DNA from: Desulfamplus sp.
Lineage (GTDB): Bacteria > Desulfobacterota > Desulfobacteria > Desulfobacterales > Desulfobacteraceae
Assembly (NCBI GenBank): GCA_015233755.1
Contig: JADFXA010000061.1
Span: forward strand, 1-7,088
DNA length: 7,088 nucleotides
Direction of reading: 5' to 3'
The notes under the pieces were generated by a model. The model did not search any database and had not been told where the DNA came from. It was given only the letters and a program-made list of their open reading frames with translations. How positions within the stretch are numbered: position 1 is the stretch's first letter; every line of letters begins with the position of its first letter. Below, piece by piece: positions 1 through 4,591 of the stretch. The position numbers and the translations under genes are program-made.

Positions 1-104
1 TTGAAAAGGAGATGAAGAGGGCAGCCGCTGATCTTTTGTTTGAAAAAGCGGCTGAACTTAGGGATAAAATCCAAGAGCTGAAAAAAGAAATTTACTTTAA
101 GTGA
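1..104 (+). CDS. uvrB: UvrABC system protein B, C-terminal end (partial)
   Basis: Only the last 33 codons are present, read from base 3 and ending at a TGA at 102-104; the rest lies outside the window. The visible peptide, with the core FEKAAELRDKIQELKKEI, is the UVR domain that closes UvrB. UvrB is the damage-verification helicase of nucleotide excision repair, and this helical hairpin is the part that docks to UvrC. The pattern of acidic/basic helix residues followed by FE-AA-LRD-I and a stop within about ten residues is typical of the UvrB C-terminus. UVR motifs also occur inside UvrC and in McsA-like proteins, but those do not normally end this way. The gene converges on the stress-protein gene with only 33 bases between the two stop codons. 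Confidence 0.85.
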   Translation, partial: EKEMKRAAADLLFEKAAELRDKIQELKKEIYFK

Positions 105-137
105 CGCTATAGATTTTTAGGGTTTGCTTTTTAGAGT

Positions 138-530
138 CTATTTAATTGAAGTTACGGGACATTTTGCTTTCAATATAACAAACCTTGCTGTTGAGCCAAG
201 TATCATTTTTTGGGTTCTTGATGTTTTTTTGATTCCCAAAAAAATATGGTCTATTTCATTCTCTTTTGCGTAAAGGATAATATCTTCCCCTGGCGAAAGT
301 CCTCTAACACTTTGCTGTGCCAAAAATTTTACACCAGAACTCTCCATTAATTTTTTGGCAAAATTAAGGTCTTTCTCAGCCTGAACAATATCTGATGCTT
401 TTTCATTTTCTCCGCCCTCCATTGATGTGATAATGTGAACAAAAGCGTTTGTAAGCAGGGCATAATCTCTTGCAAGTTTTAATGCCCGCTCTCCTGATTC
501 TCCACCATTATATCCAACCATGATTTTCAT
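138..530 (-). CDS. Universal stress protein (UspA family), single domain
   Basis: This is a 130-residue protein with one Usp (Rossmann-like alpha/beta) domain, which is the usual length for a single-domain Usp. The N-terminus MKIMVGYNGGESGERALKLA matches the first strand and helix of the family. The C-terminal part has the nucleotide-loop region G99-I-K-K102 followed by nine residues and G112-S113-T114. In ATP-binding members the pattern is G-x2-G-x9-G-[ST]; here the second glycine is lysine (K102), so ATP binding may be weakened or lost. I chose the ATG at 530 because an AGGA (544-541) lies ten bases upstream. A TTG at 536 is too close to that site. It is the last gene of the minus-strand block, 36 bases after mtaD. 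The target process is unknown; Usp proteins usually act in the cytoplasm as stress or starvation modulators. Confidence 0.88.
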   Translation of the reverse strand: MKIMVGYNGGESGERALKLARDYALLTNAFVHIITSMEGGENEKASDIVQAEKDLNFAKKLMESSGVKFLAQQSVRGLSPGEDIILYAKENEIDHIFLGIKKTSRTQKMILGSTARFVILKAKCPVTSIK

Positions 531-566
531 TATCAAACCGTCCTTTTTTTATAAATTAATGGCGTA

Positions 567-1910
567 TTACAATACTATACTGCCAGCAAACTCGGTGGCT
601 TGAAGAAGAATAGAGTCAAGCTCAAGCGTTCTGATTTTTCTATCTTTTAAAACTATCTTCCCATCAATTATCACATCTCTTACATCTGCTCCTGTGGCAG
701 AATAGACAAGATGTGATATTGGATTATACATAGGAACTAAATGAGGTTTATAGGTATCTAATATAATAATATCAGCCTTTTTCCCAATCTCTATAGAACC
801 TGTAATATCGCCAAGACCAATTGCCTTTGCTCCCTCTATTGTTGCCATTCTAACAACTGATAATACATCTAAAACTCCAACATCATAACGATGAATTTTA
901 TGCAGCTTTGCTGCTGTATCCATCTCTGTAAAAAGATCAAGATTGTTGTTACTTGCACTACCATCTGTTCCAAGACCTGTTGGGATACCAGCACGAATAA
1001 AATCAAAAACAGGAGCAATCCCTGATCCAAGTTTCATATTGCTTTCAGGGTTATGAGATATTGATGAGCCTCTCTCTCTTATAATCTCAATATCTGGGTC
1101 TGTTACCCATACAGCATGGACTATCAATGTATTCTTATCTAAAACATCAAGGCTATCAAGATACTCAACAGATGTTTTTTGATGAAAAAGCCTCATCTGA
1201 TCTTGCTCTGTTTTTGTCTCAGCAACATGAATCTGAAACAAAACACCTATTTCGCGAGCTGCCTGTTTTGCATTTACAATGGTCTCTTTAGAACAAGTGT
1301 AGGGTGAATGGCAAAATATTGAAGAGGTAATATTAGGGTATTTATATTTAAATTTTTGAGCATAATTTATAGCATTTTCAATATTTAAAGATGGATCAAC
1401 AACTCCTGGTGCAGGAAAATCAATCACTCCTTGACCAAGAACCGCCCTCATACCAGATTCGTTTACAGCTTCTGCAACTGACTCTTCATGAAAATAACCA
1501 TCGCAACAAGTAGTTGTGCCTGAAAGTATCATCTCCGCACAAGATAGCAAAGTTCCACACCGCACTGTATCAGGCTTAATATATTTGGCTTCAAGCTTGA
1601 ACATATAGTCATTAAGCCATGTTATAAGAGGCATATCCTCAGCAAATCCACGAAAAAGAGACATAGGAAGATGGGTATGTGTATTTACAAGACCCGGCAT
1701 TATTATTCCATGTCTTGCATCAATCACATACGCAGCATTCAGCCCTGACATTTCATCGCTACTACCAATTTTAATTATGGTATCTGCTTTTATTAATACT
1801 GCTCCATTGTCAATGATGCTATTTTCAGAATCGACAGTAATAACTCTGCCATTTTTAATCAAAATATCACCATCAAAATAGTTCTTATCGCTATTTTCTG
1901 AGTTATTCAT
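567..1910 (-). CDS. mtaD: 5-methylthioadenosine/S-adenosylhomocysteine deaminase (amidohydrolase superfamily)
   Basis: The 447-residue protein has the full set of amidohydrolase metal and catalytic residues. H78 and H80 lie in the N-T-H-T-H motif after strand 1, H228 and E231 in QIHVAET, H265 in VHAV, and D316 in GLGTDGSASNNNLDLF. The stretch MSLFRGFAEDMPLITWL just after the HxH motif and the HNPESNMKLGSG stretch (286-297) are characteristic of the MTA/SAH deaminase and TrzN/AtzA-like subgroup. A C-terminal composite beta-sandwich (GKKADIIILD, then DVIIDGKIVLKD) completes the fold. Known family members convert SAH to S-inosylhomocysteine, or MTA to methylthioinosine, with release of ammonia. 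This would relieve SAH inhibition of methyltransferases. Length is close to the family norm (about 430-440). The ATG has a GGGTGG sequence nine bases upstream. Related guanine or cytosine-type deaminases are a less likely alternative. Confidence 0.87.
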   Translation of the reverse strand: MNNSENSDKNYFDGDILIKNGRVITVDSENSIIDNGAVLIKADTIIKIGSSDEMSGLNAAYVIDARHGIIMPGLVNTHTHLPMSLFRGFAEDMPLITWLNDYMFKLEAKYIKPDTVRCGTLLSCAEMILSGTTTCCDGYFHEESVAEAVNESGMRAVLGQGVIDFPAPGVVDPSLNIENAINYAQKFKYKYPNITSSIFCHSPYTCSKETIVNAKQAAREIGVLFQIHVAETKTEQDQMRLFHQKTSVEYLDSLDVLDKNTLIVHAVWVTDPDIEIIRERGSSISHNPESNMKLGSGIAPVFDFIRAGIPTGLGTDGSASNNNLDLFTEMDTAAKLHKIHRYDVGVLDVLSVVRMATIEGAKAIGLGDITGSIEIGKKADIIILDTYKPHLVPMYNPISHLVYSATGADVRDVIIDGKIVLKDRKIRTLELDSILLQATEFAGSIVL

Positions 1911-1933
1911 AATCTAATTCCACCCATTTTTGA

Positions 1934-1982
1934 TTGCGAAGCTCGGGGTCGCAATACCCCGCCGCTTGCGACGGGGAGCTTC
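1934..1982. repeat. GC-rich palindromic intergenic element
   Basis: A compact GC-rich block lies in otherwise AT-rich DNA in the ACT-mtaD gap, ending one base before the ACT stop codon. The arms GAAGCT (1938-1943) and AGCTTC (1977-1982) pair. On the same axis TCGCAA (1949-1954) pairs with TTGCGA (1966-1971), leaving CGGGG facing CGGGG as an internal loop. Alternative pairings exist: GGGGT (1945-1949) with ACCCC (1956-1960), CCCCG (1957-1961) with CGGGG (1972-1976), and an extra TTGCGA (1934-1939) with TCGCAA (1949-1954). There is no T-run after it on either strand, so it is not a simple intrinsic terminator. It looks like a dispersed REP- or MITE-like element, or an mRNA processing/stability hairpin. 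Only one copy is visible here. Confidence 0.6.
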
Positions 1983-1983
1983 A

Positions 1984-2511
1984 TTAATCTAACGATATTT
2001 CAATATGAAGTTTTTTTCCAATAGTCTCAAACTGGCGTTCAATACTCTCTTTTGTAATTGAATCTGGAAAGACAACATCAATATTCATAATGTAGAGGGC
2101 TGTTCCGCTTTCAGGCGATGGTTTTGTTTGAGATTGCAGTTTAACAATATTAATACCATTATCTGCAAGGAGCTTGCTGACTTTATATACGATGCCTGCT
2201 TGATCGATCCCTTCAACAGATACTGTGTGTCTATTACCATTAACCTTGTAATCTACATGGTGAAAATCCAATGGACGTATAAACACTGAGATACCCTTCT
2301 CTTTCTCAAGTCTTCTGCAGTCTCTATAAATATTTTCTTCAAGCATTTCACCTTGCCCTGATAAAAGTAAAATTAGTGTGAATTCGTCTGCAAGAAGACC
2401 CATCTGAGACTCTTCAAGATTACATCCATTCTCGTAGATAATTTCTGAAACATCAGCAACTATTCCGGGTCTATCTTTGCCAAAAGCTGTCATTATAAAT
2501 TTTTTTTCCAT
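1984..2511 (-). CDS. Double ACT-domain protein, GcvR-like putative amino-acid-responsive regulator
   Basis: The protein has 175 residues and consists almost entirely of two ACT domains. The first spans about residues 5-78 and has the ligand-loop motif GKDRPGIVADVSEIIYENGCNL (starting at 11). The second spans about 94-172 and has the parallel motif GIDQAGIVYKVSKLLADNGINI (starting at 101). There is no catalytic or DNA-binding domain. The layout matches the GcvR-type family, whose members sense amino acids such as glycine and modulate a partner protein, and it also resembles the ACT part of formyltetrahydrofolate deformylase. The ATG at 2511 is chosen because AAGGAG lies six bases upstream; a reading frame open to 2583 would overlap the upstream DUF166 gene and lacks family similarity there. 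It lies between DUF166 (34 bases) and mtaD (73 bases, with the palindromic element between). The ligand is unknown. Confidence 0.82.
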   Translation of the reverse strand: MEKKFIMTAFGKDRPGIVADVSEIIYENGCNLEESQMGLLADEFTLILLLSGQGEMLEENIYRDCRRLEKEKGISVFIRPLDFHHVDYKVNGNRHTVSVEGIDQAGIVYKVSKLLADNGINIVKLQSQTKPSPESGTALYIMNIDVVFPDSITKESIERQFETIGKKLHIEISLD

Positions 2512-2545
2512 TTCATACTCCTTAAAATTTAATGATAATTTTCTA

Positions 2546-3181
2546 TTACAACTTTTTAAGAGCTTTTTTAAATGCCATACCATGAATATCAGCAGCGATA
2601 TGAACAGGACTCTTACCGTTTATTGGATCCCAATTTGCGGGGTTTGCGCTACAAAAAAATTGAACCTCAAGGCCATATCGAATCTTAGCATCTTTAACAT
2701 AAAGCCCTTCAATCTTTTTTGCTGCGTCCCAAGTTGCACCACAAGGTGCACCACGAATAACATCAATTTTTTCAATTTTTTCATCTTTTATCGTCAATTC
2801 AACTTCAGGAGAGCCAAACAATTTTCCATATTCCCCAAGAGATTCATCGCGTGGAAGCATACAGCAGGTTAATGGGGTAAATGAATTACCTTGCGTAATT
2901 TTTTTGCCAGAAGCAACTACAGGAATCTTCTCTTTTTCACACAATAACGAAAGATCGGTTGAAAGATCAGGATGTTTTAGATAATCAAGCACAAGATCAG
3001 CATCAATATTTGCAGGAAGATATTGAGAAGCATCATCAATAAGATTGGGAAGATTTCCTTCAATATTGATAATTTCAAGAACAAATTTATTACCGCCAAA
3101 CCTTTTAATCCCCGCAATTTTGCTCATTGCAGAACCATTTTGCTGGAATACCATTATTTTTTGAATATTATTATGATTCAT
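2546..3181 (-). CDS. DUF166 family protein, function unknown
   Basis: A 211-residue soluble protein that I recognise as the DUF166 family (found in methanogens and anaerobic bacteria, sometimes labelled thymidylate-synthase-like without proof). The recognisable blocks are: an N-terminal strand KIMVFQQNG; PLTCCMLP with adjacent cysteines C106 and C107; VIRGAPCGATWDAAKKI with C147; FFCSANPANWDPINGKSP with C177; and the final VHIAADIHGMAFKKAL with H194 and H200. The cysteine and histidine set suggests metal, Fe-S or thiol chemistry, but this is inference. No signal peptide or membrane segment is visible. The start at 3181 has only a weak AAGAG about nine bases upstream. The N-terminal strand needed by the fold begins at residue 8, so this is the best visible start. 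It is followed 34 bases later by the ACT gene. Confidence 0.8.
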   Translation of the reverse strand: MNHNNIQKIMVFQQNGSAMSKIAGIKRFGGNKFVLEIINIEGNLPNLIDDASQYLPANIDADLVLDYLKHPDLSTDLSLLCEKEKIPVVASGKKITQGNSFTPLTCCMLPRDESLGEYGKLFGSPEVELTIKDEKIEKIDVIRGAPCGATWDAAKKIEGLYVKDAKIRYGLEVQFFCSANPANWDPINGKSPVHIAADIHGMAFKKALKKL

Positions 3182-3231
3182 AGTTGAATGCTCTTAAGAG
3201 ATAGATGTTTAATATACTGCTTTCTGGCGTA

Positions 3232-3258
3232 ATTATACCGTTTTTATCTAAAGACCAA
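3232..3258 (-). promoter_or_regulatory. Possible internal promoter before the DUF166 gene
   Basis: In the 81-base gap after the LUD gene, the minus strand reads TTGGTC (3258-3253), then 15 bases, then a perfect TATAAT (3237-3232). The -10 box is consensus, but the spacer is two bases shorter than ideal and the -35 match is partial. If active it would start transcription about 45 bases before DUF166 and uncouple DUF166-ACT-mtaD-usp from the LUD gene. In AT-rich DNA such matches can occur by chance. Confidence 0.35.
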
Positions 3259-3262
3259 GAAT

Positions 3263-3916
3263 TTAAAAACCAAGGTCTTCATTTATCAGAACAATTTTGA
3301 CTCTTTTCGCAGGAAAACATCTCTCTGTGATGCTCCATGTATTACATATTCTGTTGGGCGACTTACAATTTTGGCAAAAACCTGTATGGCTACATGGGGT
3401 ATTTTTATCAAGATTCATAGTATTTACAGGTGCTGCATAATTTTTTATTCTATACATTGCATCGTCAAGATCGCAGCAGATTTTGTTTCTTCCAACAAGT
3501 ATAATTACATGACGAGGTCCAAAAGTTATCCCACCAATTCTATTTCCAATCATGTCAAGATTGACAAGTTTTCCATCTTCAGTTATGGCGTTTGTGCCTG
3601 TTATAAATAGATCGACAAGAAGAGATTTCCTTCTAAATTCCATCTGTTCCTCAACAGAGATAGTTTTATCAAAGGTATTGATAACTTGATAGCGCTCATC
3701 ATCTTTAAGTGCATGAAAAAGACCTGTACCAATAAAGGTCATTGACCCACCCCATGAGATAGATTTTATTTCAAGGGAAGGAATAATCTGATTTAGGACA
3801 GTCTCTTTTGCCTCTTGACCATTCTGTGCTATAAAAACCTCAAAGTTGTTATCTTCCAACTCTTCTTTAACTTTTGTTAAACGATGATTCCAGTAGTTTA
3901 ATTCTGGGTTTTTCAT
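3263..3916 (-). CDS. LUD-domain protein (LutC/YkgG, DUF162-like) with C-terminal cysteine cluster
   Basis: This is a 217-residue LUD-domain protein. The core blocks are ISWGGSMTFIGTGLFHAL (53-70), then LLVDLFITGTNAITEDGKLVNLDMIGNRIGGITFGPRHVIILVGRNKI (99-146, given here only as family landmarks: D102, T107, D121, G124, N125, R126). LUD proteins are related to LutC of the LutABC lactate oxidase, but many family members have no proven role. Unlike LutC itself, this one ends in a cysteine-rich tail: C175, C181, C184, C191 and C200, in the order C-x5-C-x2-C-x6-C, plus C147 and C148. That could bind a metal or Fe-S cluster (inference). The ATG at 3916 has GGAGG 12 bases upstream. It is the first gene of the minus block, and no LutA or LutB partner is visible, so a lactate role is not supported. 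Confidence 0.83.
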   Translation of the reverse strand: MKNPELNYWNHRLTKVKEELEDNNFEVFIAQNGQEAKETVLNQIIPSLEIKSISWGGSMTFIGTGLFHALKDDERYQVINTFDKTISVEEQMEFRRKSLLVDLFITGTNAITEDGKLVNLDMIGNRIGGITFGPRHVIILVGRNKICCDLDDAMYRIKNYAAPVNTMNLDKNTPCSHTGFCQNCKSPNRICNTWSITERCFPAKRVKIVLINEDLGF

Positions 3917-4226
3917 AATTTTATTTATCCTCCATACAGATTTTTCTATTTTATATTTTAAGATTGTAATCTGGCTTTTACATTCTAAATTCTTTGATAT
4001 TGCAATTAACTTCATATAATCTTAATGACTACTTCTAAAACTTCATAAAATATTAACCCAATCCTTAGTATATTGATTTAAGGATTTCTTACCTGATATA
4101 ATTCATAAAATCAACTAATCATAATAAAATTCAGCTCCACTTTAAGCCTCATATTTTTTACATTATGCACATTTCTGAAAAATCAATTTATTGTCTTAAA
4201 TTATTTCACTTTTTTAAAAAAAAATA

Positions 4227-4255
4227 TTGACTAATGCTTTTTTCCTTTTTATAGT
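4227..4255 (+). promoter_or_regulatory. Probable sigma-70-type promoter for acs
   Basis: TTGACT (4227-4232) and TATAGT (4250-4255) are separated by exactly 17 bases, with a T-rich spacer. Each box matches the bacterial consensus at five of six positions. Transcription would begin near 4262 and give acs an untranslated leader of roughly 330 bases. The boxes also overlap a 7-base inverted repeat, TTGACTA (4227-4233) and TAGTCAA (4252-4258), which could be an operator or a coincidence. Confidence 0.5.
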
Positions 4256-4378
4256 CAAATAAATTTTATGAATATCCTTCAGTTAATATGAATTATTTTT
4301 TGCACAACAATTTCAACCCAATTTTATCATAATTTAGCTTGCTTTAAATTTATAACCTAAACTTTATAAAGGAGGTGG

Positions 4379-4406
4379 TTGATCCTAAAAATTCGCACTA
4401 TATAGA
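4379..4406 (+). promoter_or_regulatory. Weaker second promoter candidate for acs
   Basis: TTGATC (4379-4384) and TATAGA (4401-4406) are 16 bases apart, each matching the sigma-70 consensus at four of six positions. Use of this site would leave a leader of about 180 bases before the acs start. It begins right after the orphan GGAGGTGG sequence. The match is modest for AT-rich DNA. Confidence 0.25.
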
Positions 4407-4520
4407 ACTCTTACTCTTACCCTGATAGTCTTCAATTTTATCTTACGTCCTTTAAAAATTTAAATTGTTTCAAGAAGTTGCTTCAAACTCCGTAAATTAT
4501 TATTTTTTTTAATAGCTATC

Positions 4521-4545
4521 TTAACTTATTTAACTTATTAAGTTA
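4521..4545. promoter_or_regulatory. Palindrome with tandem half-sites upstream of acs, possible operator
   Basis: TTAACTTAT occurs twice in tandem (4521-4529 and 4530-4538). The second copy forms the left half of a perfect 15-base palindrome, TAACTTA-T-TAAGTTA (4531-4545). A further AACTTA follows at 4552-4557. The cluster ends 46 bases before the acs start codon, a typical place for a regulator site or a leader hairpin. I do not recognise the motif as that of a known regulator. Confidence 0.35.
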
Positions 4546-4591
4546 TTTGTAAACTTAAAAGAATACACTAAAAAATGCAGGAGAAAAATCA

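Larger units (their letters stand above)
3917..4591. other. Divergent intergenic region, AT-rich, no gene seen
   Basis: These 675 bases separate the minus-strand LUD operon from the plus-strand acs gene. I find no convincing coding sequence, tRNA or known riboswitch. The region contains a strong-looking plus-strand promoter (4227-4255), a weaker one (4379-4406), an orphan GGAGGTGG (4371-4378), a weak bulged hairpin (4467-4488) followed by a T-run (4503-4510), and a palindrome with direct repeats (4521-4545). A small symmetric AGATT-GT-AATCT lies at 3961-3972, within 50 bases of the LUD start. The promoter of the LUD operon could not be pinned down. Its frame stays open upstream to 4015, but that extension lacks family similarity. 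Confidence 0.75.

Noticed and set aside
105..137. Bidirectional terminator between uvrB and the Usp gene
   Set aside because: TTTTTAG occurs twice as a direct repeat (114-120, 128-134) and only a 5-base ATAGA/TCTAT pair (109-113, 137-141) is available, too weak to call.
531..536. TTG start two codons upstream of the Usp ATG
   Set aside because: Only four bases from the ribosome site, whereas the ATG at 530 is ten bases away and begins the family's normal first strand.
1911..1983. SAM or SAH riboswitch upstream of mtaD
   Set aside because: The 73-base gap is filled by the palindromic element, and I see none of the conserved cores of known SAM or SAH riboswitches.
2512..2583. A longer ACT protein starting at 2583
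   Set aside because: It would overlap the end of the DUF166 gene, and the added residues do not belong to an ACT domain; AAGGAG six bases before the ATG at 2511 decides the start.
2477..2872. Plus-strand open frame of 131 codons opposite the DUF166 gene
   Set aside because: It is antisense to a recognisable family protein and its translation shows no domain; likewise the small frames opposite LUD (3371-3610) and within or opposite acs (4969-5190, 5849-6259, 6120-6380, 6391-6648).
3917..4015. A 33-residue N-terminal extension of the LUD protein starting at 4015
   Set aside because: The extra residues have no family similarity and only a poor ribosome site, while the ATG at 3916 has GGAGG upstream and gives the normal family start.
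3917..4200. Promoter of the LUD operon on the minus strand
   Set aside because: Several partial matches exist (for example TTGCAA with TGTAAA 17 bases on), but none stands out in such AT-rich DNA.
4368..4385. Fragment of the 16S rRNA 3' end on the minus strand
   Set aside because: Similarity is limited to about 15 bases with a 3-base insertion and the neighbouring sequence is not rRNA-like.
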